64,000 nt of DNA from Gymnothorax reevesii (Eukaryota > Chordata > Actinopteri > Anguilliformes > Muraenidae): assembly GCA_029721435.1 (NCBI GenBank), contig CM056583.1, forward strand, positions 52,989,620 to 53,053,619, written 5' to 3'. The notes beneath the pieces are model-generated. The model saw nothing but the letters and a program-made list of their open reading frames with translations, was not told the DNA's origin and did not search any database. Each line of letters starts with the position of its first letter. Positions within the stretch are counted from its first letter, which is position 1. Below, in pieces: positions 26,369 through 37,590 of the stretch. Made by a program: the position numbers and the translations under genes.

Positions 26369-26581
26369 CAGCGTTTTCCAAACCTCTGCAGGCGTAACCC
26401 TTATCCTGCATGCTTTAGATCTCTCCCTGCTCCAGCACAGGTGATTCAAATGATCAGGTCATAATTAACACAAGAAGCTGCTTGATAATAAGCAAATCAT
26501 TTGAATCACCTAGGCTGGAGCAGGGAGAGATCTAAAGCATGCAGGACAATGGGTACAGCAGGAGAGGTTCGGGAAACACCG
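26369..26581. mobile_element. hAT-like MITE, nearly perfect palindrome
   Basis: The two halves are inverted copies: GCATGCTTTAGATCTCTCCC (from 26409) faces its complement ending at 26543. Ends are CAGCGTTTTCC and GGGAAACACCG. The 8-bp flanks CTCTACCA (26361-26368) and CTCTCCCA (26582-26589) agree at 7 of 8 positions. Confidence 0.85.
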
Positions 26582-27198
26582 CTCTCCCAAAATCATGAAA
26601 ATGGAATACAGAATGCGGCAAGTGTATTATCTCAGTTGAGTCATATTCCCCCTCTCGATGAAGTTTAAATCTTGAATCATAAAGCATTAAATACGGTAAC
26701 GCATAAATAGCCGTATTTGGCTTCTGCGCCAATGGGTTAATTTAATCCAACTAACAGCATTTTCACATTACTTTCTGAATATTACATATTAAATGATATT
26801 ACATCTAAATTCTTTCCTGCTTTGCCCATAGGTACACACATCATAGTTGCAAAAATCTGGCTAAATATTTGGGTCAAATGATGGGGTGGCTGACCTACAT
26901 GTTGAAGGCTTTAGTCGTCGTGACAGAAGTGTGAGCTAAACCTTTATTAGTCTAAAGATAAAGGAAACAGGTCATTAATGTCCTGTCATAGCATAGGCTT
27001 TGCACTTTAGTCACACATGTAACACCGCGTAATGTATGTTACAGGTACATTTTTGGCTATAAAACAGATTCATTTGTGGGACTGAGGAAGTTATGCCCTC
27101 CAAGCATGGAAGGTATGGTATTAATTTATAATCACAGGTTTTTCCGAATTTTCCCTTGGATTCGTTAATTTTATAAAAACTTTTGTTGCTATGCGTTA

Positions 27199-27212
27199 CA
27201 CGTGTGACGTCA
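27199..27212. promoter_or_regulatory. E-box abutting a full CRE
   Basis: CACGTG (27199-27204) is followed without a gap by the palindromic cAMP-response element TGACGTCA (27205-27212). It is inside one copy of the GTTACGTGTGTGAC motif, so it may be transposon-derived. Confidence 0.4.
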
Positions 27213-27570
27213 TTCACCACCATATATTTTGACCCCCTAAAAGACGGCAACTTTTAAGTCTGCAGGGACTTTTGCTGCAAAAGCTGAAAAATAAGAACCT
27301 CAACAATAGATTATTTTTGCTGCTGAGTTTGACACTCATCCAAATCACAAAAAGATTATCTTAATTTCAAGCATGACCCATATCTCAAAAAATGGTGAAA
27401 AACTAAAGGATTTTAAAGTTGGGAAATTTTGCCCCATAGTGCAATTTTTCTGAAATTGGCATTTGCCATCCTATACTAGAATAATAGTAGTTAGAAACAC
27501 ATGCACGGGTTATTTGATGGAGCTTATTTGAAAATTTGCCCTTCCAGGCTCATATTTCAGAGAATGGCCC

Positions 27571-30500
27571 TCATGCATTTGTGAAGTAAGATTATTATTA
27601 AATTGTTGTGAAGATCATCATCAATCTAAAATAGCTAGAAGAGCAAAGCTGCACAGCAGCATCTGAGGTCCTCTGTCAGGCATGCTTAACCTTGATCTCG
27701 CGAAACAATGACATGGCGTGCATTTTAGCACACTCAAAGATGAGAGGGGTCCACCTCCAGGCCTATTCAGTAGTAGGTATGGGGTGCACTGCTCTGGCCA
27801 CAACCACCCGAAGCCCACTGATTTAATACTGGAGGGCGTTTGAGTAAAGTGCCTCGCTCAATGGAACAACAGTAATGCTCTGGCAGGGATCCAAACTGGC
27901 GATGTCACAGTTACGAGCCCAGTTTCCTCAGCACTGAATCTGAAGAATCAGTCAATTTTTATTGAATCTCCTGAAGAACTGACAGTACGCTTCGTTAATA
28001 AGGCAAAAGCCTGGCAATGACATTTACATGTGTACCGTTACCGTTTAAGCCTCGTATAGATGTGCTGCTGAAATTTAGGAGAGTGATCATTCCCCATATC
28101 AAAATGGCTGCAGTAACTTGTCCTCCCCGACTCACCAAAAGAAATCTGTGAAGGAGTTCTATCAGAGCGGAGACAAGTGATTTAGGGTGGCAAAGCCCCA
28201 GAGCAGGGAACTTGGTACCCCACAGTATTACACAAGGGCTTATTTCTGAATTTGTTTGGTGGTATGAAGTATATTCAATAACACTCGCACAGCAAATGTG
28301 TTTGACAAAACATTTTGGGATAACATTTAAACATTACAGCAGGCTTACGCTAACAGCAGAGAGGAGACCAGGAGCAAAGACTCAACTCAAGGATAAGACC
28401 AAGTCTCTCAGCTAGAGTGGCTGTCAAATCTTTCCAGAATGCCAGAAAGCACTGTGGAGAAGGTTTCCACAGCGGCGATCACATTTTGCTAGTACTCCCA
28501 TTACTCAAAATATGTTTTTGGTAATGCTTGAACAAATTCAATTCTGAGTACTTTAGTGTTTGGTTACCGCGGGTTTCCTGCTACAAACACGGAGGCCCGA
28601 GGCAGTTGCCAAGTCTCAGCAGACACAATAACACTGGGAGATGCAAGACCTCAGACAAACCTCATCTTACGAAGACCTATGTCTTTAGGGAGGAGAATAC
28701 TTCCTCAATTTATGCCCATACATTAGACCACTGTCCCATTTCTGGGATGCGGCGCAGTTTAACCTCTGTAACCCAAGTGAATGTGGTACTGTAACTAAGC
28801 AGCCGTAGGTTTATCATGGGAAGCATCTCGCATCCAGGAAAAGTGCTTATGAGAGTAATCTCCCTTTACAGTAGTGGTGGGGTCCACCTTTGCATTAATT
28901 TAATTTAATTAATTAATGAATCTCTAACAGTACTATGCAATGCTCTAAAAGGCGAGTGTACCATTTTTGTCTGAGAAACATTTCACTAAAAACAAAAATT
29001 GGAGATTACAGCATTATCTCAAAGTTTTTCTCAGAATGAGGACTTTTCTTAATGCTTTCAACGATCAGTGTACATTTGTAGTGGGACATAAATATTTGGG
29101 GTCCTCGATGTCAAAATAAATATATTTCACCAGAATTTAAGCAACACACGTTCAATGTAGACCATATCCGATAATAAAATGTAACTTTACTTCGAAAAGA
29201 AATTTGGGCATTAATGGGGTAAACTGAAGGGCATTCCTGAGATGTTCCTTTTGCTGTGCGGTATAAATTCACTACAGTGTATGTGGCCTCCACTCACAAT
29301 GCAGTTACAGTCATGAAAAGTGAACAGCACATCAACATTAGCCAGGCATGTTTATTAGCAAAGAGCAGCTGACCATTTATATCCTCCTCTTGCCTATTTT
29401 TGCATAGGTGCACACACTTTGATTTTGAAGTTCACAATGTTTAGTGAAAAAGAAAACACTGCATAAAAGCAGGAATTAGGAACTCATTTAAATACCTCAG
29501 AATTGACCAATGAAGAAGCTTTTACAGGACAAACGTTCCCCTAAAGCATTCGTCCATTCACAGTCAATGGGCCCAACTATGTAAGTTAGCATCTGTGATT
29601 TCGGGAAATGCACCCCAGAAGGACAAAAGCAGTCAGGGCACAGACCTGAGTACAGCAGGTCTCTGTAACTGGCCCAGAGCTAGCGGACTCCTGGGCGGCT
29701 CCCAGGGAGCGACACAACAAGACAAGCTTGAAGACAGCCGAGTCTGGTATTGGCGGACTTTCACAGGTCTAGAGAAAGAGCTGTGAACCCCCTCTAAAAA
29801 TCCTCCCAACTCAGGAATCCTGGCCCTCTTCCCAAACGGGAAACGTCCCTCCTCTCATCGATGTTAACGGTAGCGATAACGGGCTGCTGGAACCCCCGGA
29901 GCACACGCTCCCCTGCAGCCTTTTATGTTATCTGATACTGTTATAAGTGCAGTATCACGTCCTGCTGACTCCTGGGGGCATCCCATAGAAGCTGCCAGAA
30001 CGTTTTTTGTTTTTTGTGAAGTGTCGTGTCACTGTTCAGTCCCGTCTTATCAAACGCAGACCGTCCTCTTGAGCTCCCAGCGGCTGTGGTTCTGGAGTGC
30101 AATACCCGGCGATGTGAAAATAGAGCTGTCCAAAAATAAAAACGTGGCCTTTTCTCAAGCTGTCATGTTGTCAGTTGAAGAAACATGTCACCTCTTTCAC
30201 AGCGTAGAATGATATCTGCAAAGCGAAACCAAAGGCAGGTAATCTAAAGAAAGCCATAGAAACCGTTTCTACCGTCGGGTCTCAACTGAATAATTTTCCA
30301 ACAGACAGGGCTTCCGTAGTTTAAATTATCATTACACAATCAGCCCAGTTGTGGGGAGTCATACAACTGAAATTGTATTATTATTCAAAATGCTTTCACG
30401 TTGTATGAAGTTCAACATCAATTTAAATAACAACTTGCCGGCATTTGAGTTTTCAGCGCACGTGCGCGAGGAGACGCTGAAAACTCAAGATTGAAAATGC

Positions 30501-31472
30501 ATATTTCATTTTCCCGGGCCAGAACATGCAGAGCGTTTTAAGGTTTAATCAACTGTGAAATTAACCACAAGGAAAACATAACAACAGGCTATATAGGTAC
30601 AATAATATGACACAATTTGGCAGAACATTCCAAGGCATTTCCTCCATTTCTCCAAACAGCATCTCAGGGCAGAGGAGGTGAGCATCTTCAGCACAAAAGA
30701 GCACTGCAGCCGTCAGCACTTTCATAAACGTGTGCTGCTCATCAAGCGTAAAACCTGCGTAAAGTTGTGACTATTTGCTCAGCGAGATGATGTACAATTT
30801 AATTTAAATTCAAACTACTCAAGACCAGGGCCAAAAGGAAGTTTGGGGAATCCCAAAGTTTGCGGAGGTAATCCTCTCCATTCATTCCAACCATTCAATT
30901 CCGTGGCAGCTGGCGGCCAGTAAATGTAGCCCTTGGAGACGCTGCCCATCTACACGGCGTGTTCCACAGCGCAGGACAGTCTGTGGGGATGCCAAGTGCC
31001 CTTCTTCCTGGACAGGGATTGGCTGGGCGTGAGAGAGCAGAGCAACAGGCACCTTCAAATAACCTTTAGCTGGTGCAGGTCTCTGTTCTCACTTCCTGCA
31101 TGGTCCCCTGGTTTTGTAGACCAAAAATCCACCACCAAAAGGCAAGAATTATGACTGTGTGACAACTATCTCGCCTCCCCCCCTCCCCCCTCCTTTAGAA
31201 CAAAGATCCACCACGATGAGACTGACAATAATTTCATCATTTTTTTAAACAGCATGCCTGCCGCACGTGCCGTCTGGTTTCCTGGGCGGGAGGCTGCAGC
31301 ACCAGCAGGCACAGTGCCAGGCAAACGCCAGGGCAAGGCTGGTTACCGCACCACTCTCTGCCACATAGCACACTCGGTCTTCTTCTCTTAGGTTAGAGAA
31401 GAAGGTTTGACCTCATGGCTCCAGTGACCAGATGGAGGACACCCAACTGTCTACTTTTTGTAGAGAAAGGGT
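27571..31472. other. Intron stretch without recognisable gene
   Basis: Positions 29570-30200 are less AT-rich than the surroundings, with no recognisable protein. A TTAATTTAATTAATTAA tract lies near 28896-28917, and a C-rich tract at 31174-31193. Nothing else stands out. Confidence 0.4.
31174..31193 (-). other. G-quadruplex-prone tract (minus strand)
   Basis: The plus strand has C runs of 2, 7, 6 and 2 separated by single T; the minus strand is correspondingly G-rich. Confidence 0.6.
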
Positions 31473-31675
31473 CATTTTTTTTTTTAAGATTATTTTTTAG
31501 GGGTTTTCTCCTTTATTTGACAGTGCAGTAGAAAGAGACAGGAAAGGTGGGGAGAAAAATGGGGAAGACATGCAGTAAATTGCCCAGGTCGGATTCAAAC
31601 CCAGGCTACAGAGGGAAGGCCTCTGCCTTAATGTGGTATGTGTGCTTAACCAATGAGCCATCGGGGCGCTCCCGA
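31473..31675 (-). repeat. tRNA-derived SINE with CAAATAAAGG-type tail, reverse orientation
   Basis: Read on the minus strand: head CGCCCCGATGGCTCATTGGT with A box (31642-31660), B box GGGTTTGAATCC (31591-31602), the body block CATGTCTTCCCC, CCTTTCCTGTCTCTTTCTAC, and a TCAAATAAAGGAGAAAACCC tail ending in a poly-A (poly-T on the plus strand, 31473-31484). This is a common fish SINE with a LINE-like tail. Confidence 0.85.
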
Positions 31676-32889
31676 CAAAGGGTCATCTGGAGTGAAGGAG
31701 GGGGCACATCAAACTCCTAAACCAATCAGCAAGCCAGGCCAAGGAATTCTCAACTTCAACTTCACAGCGCTTCAGTATGACTTTACTACCCATTAGCCCA
31801 ATAAATATCCAGCTGCATTACTGCAATGTGTCCCCTTCATTTCACTTCTAAACATCCAGTTGCAAGAAATTACTTGTGACACATTCACACTTTGTGAATA
31901 CAAAACTATGCTCATGCACGCCAAAGGAAAACTTAAAACTACTGGTTGTGGGAGAGCACTGGTAACATGCTCCAGGTCTCAACTCACGTCATCAGCTAGA
32001 CAGCAGTCCCCTCCCCCAACATGATGACACCTAGTAAGAGTCAAGCTGTGCTCTGCTGAGACAGTTTGTGCTGTTATTGCACCAGATAGGTGCGGTCTGT
32101 GCGGCCCTTGAGCTCCGGTAGCTCCTCTCAGCACTCGAATGCTCACGCTAGCGTGCGCCGAGGGTGTTCTGTCGCACTCGGCGGGATGGCACGGAGCTCT
32201 GCCGATGGTTCCGTCTGTCGCCTCGCAGTCTTAACAGCTCGTGGCAGTCTGTCAGCCCAGCCATTTTTATTCTGTCTGACGGTCCGGACCCAGTGGAGTG
32301 AGTGGCGCCAAGACGAGACCCGTCGCAGAGCGGAGAACAGCTCAAAGAGAGCGTACGGAGGGGAATGTGGGTTTTTGCCAGCACCACTGTGCGTGGTCAT
32401 CTGTGAAATAACAAAGCTCGCTCACAAAAATTGGTGATATTACTGGGCTCCATGTTTATTTCTTATAAAGACAGGCTGCCCAATAAAGTGGCGCATTAAA
32501 AGTCCTATTCTGTTTTTTATTTATTTTAAGGAGCAGACGGGTATTTTTCCCCGATATGGGCACCGTTCGTGAAATGCAGAGTCCGGGTCCCTTATTTTTT
32601 AAAATAATCCCACAGGGTTAGTTTTTTACCTATTAACCTATAGGTGTGTCCTTCCTAATTATATTTGTATGTAATGTAAATGTCATTACCTTACATTTTT
32701 GGGGTCAAAAAAGTGGATTTTGGGACATTTTGGGAGTGTCCCAAATCTGGATGATATTTTTGAAACTTTCATTACTCCAAGGATTTCAATTTCCCTTTGG
32801 CTGGAAACTGTATGCATACATTAAAAGACACTGTGAGATGAATATCCTAAGCAAAAAAAATCAGAGAAAAATCACTGAAAATAAAGGTG
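31676..32889. other. Intron stretch with a local CpG-rich patch, no recognisable gene
   Basis: Positions 32090-32400 are CpG-rich and open in several frames on both strands, as GC-rich DNA tends to be. No peptide resembles a known family and no splice-bounded exon stands out. Confidence 0.4.
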
Positions 32890-33430
32890 TCCTAAAAACC
32901 CACTCAACTCCATTACCATCACTACACACACTGGAGACTGAAGCCAAAATCACAGTATAGGGCCCATGCAAACAGAAGCTCTGTGTGACCCCCGTAGCGG
33001 CCATGCGAACTTTTTTCAAAATGGCTCTATGATTATTTTAATATTTCTCGAAATTTTGGCGTCCTACGGTGAGTATACTTTTTGAACTCCACTCCGTTAA
33101 AATCCATGGTAACGGTAGGACAAATTTTGAATCATGCTTTTGATAATACTCGTTCAAAACCCTCCATGGTATGGTAGGAGGCATCAAAAGTTATTGCACT
33201 AGTGCATGGAAAATTCCACTTTTCTGAAAAACAATCAACTCCGCAACCTCAACTCCGTTACCAATATTGGCTAGGGAGGTGAGTAAAATGGCAATGGTAA
33301 ATGGTAATGGTTTAACAGTTTCAATCAGAGGCACTGAAAAGGGTGATATTCACTCAGTTTCAGAACTCTGGTACATTACAATGTACCAGTAGAGAGCCTG
33401 ACTTGGAAAAAGTAACGGAATTGAGTTGAT
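32890..33430. repeat. Cluster of CAACTCCGTTACC motifs (probable transposon subterminal region)
   Basis: Copies or close variants: 32905 (CAACTCCATTACC), 33091 (ACTCCGTTA), 33109 (GGTAACGG, inverted), 33236 (CAACTCCGCAACC), 33250 (CAACTCCGTTACC) and 33412 (GTAACGGAATTGAGTTG, inverted). Element borders are not resolved. Confidence 0.4.
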
Positions 33431-33513
33431 CCGAGGACACGGGAAAATTAAGATGGTCTGCCCAAATATTCTGCCCTGGTTTAAGCTCCGCCTCGTGGGT
33501 CTTTGAGTTCCTT

Positions 33514-34076
33514 ATGGCGCTTTCCCAGAACATGGTACTAGCTATACGTATGTGTTAAAATCAGGGGACACGCACTACCGTCACCACGTTACGGCACTAA
33601 AGTCCGCGAGTGTTTAATTGTAATTTCTGTTTGACATTCTCCTGATTTATAAGATATCAGCTGGTGTTGTGTCCGATTGAGTTGCACATTACATCACAGA
33701 AAGAAACTAATTTCATAAATGCAGCAGCTTTGGTGAACAAATGCAACCTTTTTTGAAAGGTAAGGCAACGCACAGTATATTTATCAAGCTGCTTAAAACA
33801 ACACACATATCAAAAACACAATTTTCAATGATGGCAAGTGAAGCCAGTTTCCTAGTGATAATGCGGAAGAGAGTTGTCTTTTGCAGAGATGATTCCCTCT
33901 GACCAATCAGTGGGCAGCAATGTTGCACGTCACATTTTAGTACCTACTAGTACCTGGTCAGCCATTTTTTGGAACCCCAGGGGAGCAGGTACCAGAAAAA
34001 GTACCAGGTACCTTCTCCACATGGAAAAGCAAAAAAGGCGAGTAGGGTAGAGCCGGTACCAGATAGCGGAAAAGCG
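33514..34076. mobile_element. hAT-like non-autonomous element
   Basis: The left end GCGCTTTCCCAGAACATGGT and the inverted right end CGCTTTTCCGCTATCTGGTA match for about 25 bp. Several GGTACC/AGTACC-type repeats lie just inside the right end (33940-34020), typical of a common fish hAT family. Flanks agree at about 6 of 8 positions. Confidence 0.55.
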
Positions 34077-35314
34077 TCATTAGGGGCAACCCTACCCCTG
34101 GGGGAAAAAGAATCAGAAACAGACAACTTAAAAAAAAGAAAGTGCCCATATTGAGAAAAATACCTAGATAGCCACAAACTTCTCCCCCACCCCACGCCCC
34201 CCCAAAAATCAGAAATTTCATGAAACCAAGAAATCACCAATGTTTCAGATACAAATGGTCATGGATCAGCAATATACAAAATGTCAGAAACACCACAAGT
34301 TCAGGAGGCAACATAAAAGCTTTGTTTGCACACATTGCCTCAAGTTTTACAAAACCTGATTTTCAAAAACATCACATTGTTTAACAATGGCAGATTTTTA
34401 ATTCTTGGTCTATAATGTGACACTAAAAATATTTTTTCATGACAAGATGATACATCTTTTAAGCTTACAAATATTTTCTGCATATAGCCTCATCAGTGAG
34501 AGATTATAAAGCAAATGCTGAACTTTTTCATTACTCAAACTGTGCGCTTTTTCGAGCTGTCCAACAATTAATTCCTGATTATATCATTGACAGTGGCGGC
34601 AGGTTTAAAAAGTGGTAGTAGTTTTAATTCAGCACCAGCTTTCCAACCAAGGTGAGTCCTCAAGGGAAAAAACACCATTCAAATGAGTTCCTGTTAGCAT
34701 TACAACCTGCTGGTAAAGCCATTGATTGTAGGATGTAGTCAGGAACAGAATTATTCCTATCCTGAATAACAATAAATTATTAACAATGAAGCACTGAGAC
34801 ATGAGAATAAAAGTGGAAAATATTGCCCACCAACGCCCCCCCCCCCTCCCTCCTCTTCGAAGTCTTATAAGTGAAGTCTTATATTCACCCGTTTTCCTCA
34901 TTTGCATTCAGCAAACCAATGATTCTTCACCAGTGTATTTCCATGGGGACAATTAAAGGCACTGAGTGTGACAATGGGCCAGTGATTCCTCAGTGCCTCG
35001 CTTTAGTGTCCATGCTTGTGAGCATGTAAGTGCAGAGATGCTCTTTTGCCTTCTGTAATCAGTCTTAGGAGTTGCAGATGTTACAGCTGATCAGAATCTT
35101 TGACTTCAGCCAGGCCTAAAACCACTTTCATACCCCTAAAACAAATATTTGAGCAAAACGCTCACCAGCAGTTTTAACAATGGCACCAACCTATTATTAC
35201 TGAAAAGGCATGATGAACAGTTCCAAAGAAGATTGAGCAAAAGACAAACCAAAAAAATAAAAGATGTAGATTGTGCAAATCCAAGAGCAAGAATACTTTA
35301 TCACTACTTCCTGC
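34077..35314. other. Intron stretch without recognisable gene
   Basis: AT-rich, with C-rich tracts at 34186-34204 and 34836-34853 that make the minus strand G-quadruplex-prone. No gene or repeat ends were found. Confidence 0.4.
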
Positions 35315-35580
35315 ATGCTGTGGCGCATTGGTAAGCACTGGTGTGAATTAGCGAATAAGGAGGTTGCAGATTTGAGACCAGGGCAGCCAGGCTTAATGTG
35401 CGTGTGGGTTTCCTGAGGGAACTCTGGTCTCCTCCCATCCCTAAAGACAAGCTCATCTGCAACATTCCTTCCACTGACCCAGACCAAGGCTCTGGCCTTA
35501 AAACTGGTGTTGGTCACCAGGCACTGCACTGTGGCACCCCACCACTCCTGCATGGCAAGCACGAGTAATACAAAGGAAAA
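35315..35580 (+). repeat. Diverged tRNA-derived SINE
   Basis: TGGCGCATTGGTAAGCAC (A-box-like), GGTTGCAGATTTGAGACC (B-box-like), GTGTGGGTTTCCTGAGGG and a TCACCAGGCACTGCACTGTG segment follow the order of the fish SINE family seen at 9021. It ends next to a TTAA element. Confidence 0.6.
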
Positions 35581-35857
35581 ATTACCATTCAATGAAGTTA
35601 AAGCTGCAGTTGGTAACTCTGAGGAGAGAAGAGGACTTCGCACAAAAATTTGAAAAAAAGCTACTTTCAGATCCCTCCCCCTCCCTCTCCACTGCACTCC
35701 TAAGACCCTCCCCCAGATGGCTACCGTGCACACGAAGGCACGCGAGCTGTTATGCATGCAACTGCGGAGAGATTTTGCACGTTCACATTATGAAAATGGC
35801 CGAGTTGCCGAGGCTAGACGTTACTGTTGCGAACAGTGAACAGTGCTGGCCAACTAA

Positions 35858-36503
35858 CAGACGCGTCGTTCTGAAAGTTCCAGGGCTAATATCCCTAATT
35901 TTATTGTAAATAATTAGTCCTGGCTAATTCTAGATGGTTTTCCTTCATTCACACGTTTTCCAATTCAAGAATAATCAAGTGGCAGTTGAAGACAAGGCTT
36001 CTCTCCCCCATGCGATCTAAAAGCGACAAAATAATAGGCTGCATTCAGTACCGAAAAATAATTTGATTATAATTAGGCCTATGCACCGTCACTCGGCGAT
36101 GGCATTTAAGAACTCTTCAGCGAATGAAAGTAATTTCGGCGACAAGTACATACTCCTGTTTTTGCAGCACAGTCGCTCAATTCGTAGTTAAAAAAATAGA
36201 CAGCTGTCCGATTGGAAAATGTAAACGGACGAAACCACTTACTAGTCTGAAATGCCTTCGCCGAGTTCAGGTGCATAGACCTAATAAAAATGAAATTATT
36301 ATTCTGTCCTGAATGCAGCCCATTATTTTGTCGCTTTTAGACTGCATGAGGGAGAGAAGCAGTGTCTTCGATTGCCTCTTGATTTTTCTTGAATTGGAAA
36401 ACGTGTTAATAAAGGAAACCCATTTAGAATTAGCCAGGACTAATTATTTTTAATAAAGGGAGGGATATTAGCCCCAGATTTTTCAGGTCTGACGACGCGC
36501 CTG
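35858..36503. mobile_element. hAT-like element nested in the TTAA element
   Basis: It starts CAGACGCGTCG and ends CGACGCGCCTG. The 8-bp flanks CCAACTAA (35850-35857) and CCAACAAA (36504-36511) agree at 7 of 8. Blocks GGGCTAATATCCCT, ATAATTAGTCCTGGCTAA and ACGTTTTCCAATTCAAG near the left end recur inverted near the right end. It is a sister copy of 17044-17670. Confidence 0.82.
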
Positions 36504-37042
36504 CCAACAAACGAGCAGAAATAAATCTTTTCGACGTGAAAAGTAATCTACAGCAGTATGTATTCATTACAAACCCAGCACACGCTTATTTCAGTAAGTT
36601 ACCCGTTTTTTATTGAGTACAGAAACTGTCGTGAATCCAGCTGAATGGAAAGTAAATCATGTGTGTCAGCATATAGCTGTGAGAGCACAGAAACATTACA
36701 CATATAAGGACAACACAACTGATAAGACTGCCAGGTCACTTCATAAAGATATTTTCTGCTGCCCTCTAAAAAAACAACACCAGTAACGTTAGCCCTAGCA
36801 TCTGAAACAAGCTAATGTTAGCTCGACTGCAACATCACCTGCACTGCGGAGGACTGTAACAATTACAAGACTCTGGCTATTCGAACAGCGACGGTGCTTG
36901 TAAGCGGCGTTCCCTCACTTATTTGCAGAGCGAAAATGAATTGATGCTGGTTAGGGCTGGGATTAGTTTGGTGATCATATCAGTGACGCCAACGTGCTTA
37001 TTTTCAAAGCAAAAATGAACCAATAAATAAAGCAGGGGTTTA

Positions 37043-37329
37043 CCTGTCAAGGAGAAAAGTCGCAAACTCTGCGTCAGTTTTTAAATCCTTCCAGATCCCG
37101 GAGTTCCTTCCACCTCGGAAAAGCCACTCTGATTGTTCACTATGGTTTTATCCCGGGTTTTGTTAAATTCTTTCTTTTGTGCTTTTTTTTCCTTCTGGCC
37201 TCCTTTTTTACTTGTCTTAGCCGTGTGTGCAGTTGCCTGTAACGTAGGTATCAGTATTTTTTTCCTCCCTGATGGTTCTAAGCTCCTGAACCCGCTTTCG
37301 GAGATTTGAACTTTACTGAGCACTGGCAT
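37043..37329 (-). pseudogene. Captured exon-like segment ending at a splice donor, frameshifted
   Basis: On the minus strand one frame opens at 37329 (MPVLSKVQISESGFRSLEPS and onward) and an overlapping frame reads PRWKELRDLEGFK; after one extra A in a run of five it would continue TDAEFATFLLDR and meet GTAAAC (donor) at 37042. The W-KELRDL-GFKTDAE-FATFLLDR pattern recurs in fish genomes at the start of predicted transposon-derived proteins. I cannot name its function. The +1 slip at the A-run means this copy is not translatable as one exon. Confidence 0.45.
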
Positions 37330-37590
37330 GAACAGAGGAGGAAGGGGTCTGTCTGCAGTGCGTGCATGTGCACTGTTTGAAGTCTGTCAGACACTATCCT
37401 GGCTCTGATTGGTTCTTTTTGGTCGGTCCGGATGATTCTTTTACATTGCAGTAGGAGCATTATGTGGGTTTAAAGGAGCCTTTTTTAATTACAGAGTACT
37501 ACTTTTATGTAATGCTGTCTGTACGCAGTGACAGTTTCAGCAAAAATGACAAAAAGTTACTTTTCTAAAACTTACCAACTGCAGCTTTAA

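Larger units (their letters stand above)
25183..27570. mobile_element. Probable old DNA transposon with six copies of a GTTACGTGTGTGAC motif
   Basis: The motif occurs at 25199, 25379, 25565, 25585 (plus), 27010 (minus) and 27195 (plus). The outer sequences GGGTGATTCTCCG (left) and, inverted, GGGCCATTCTCTG (right, near 27560) may be the ends. Repeated short motifs near both ends are typical of elements whose transposase binds subterminal sites. No transposase is readable, and the superfamily is unknown. A hAT MITE sits inside. Confidence 0.4.
35602..37586. mobile_element. TTAA-target (Kolobok-like) element carrying a nested hAT and an exon-like segment
   Basis: The first 15 bases inside both TTAA sites (35598-35601 and 37587-37590) are identical in inverted orientation, AGCTGCAGTTGGTAA, then diverge. 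TTAA flanks with this end are a frequent fish element type. The 1985-bp interior contains a 646-bp hAT insertion (35858-36503) and, on the minus strand, a splice-donor-ended coding-like piece (37043-37329). No catalytic transposase is visible. Confidence 0.72.

Noticed and set aside
27010..27212. The E-box plus CRE as an enhancer of the host gene.
   Set aside because: It is one copy of a dispersed transposon-like motif, so a host role is not supported by sequence alone; kept only as part of the motif-array finding.
32090..32437. Overlapping frames of 79-115 codons on both strands in a CpG-rich patch.
   Set aside because: GC-rich DNA lacks stop codons by composition. No peptide looks like a known family, and there are no convincing splice borders.
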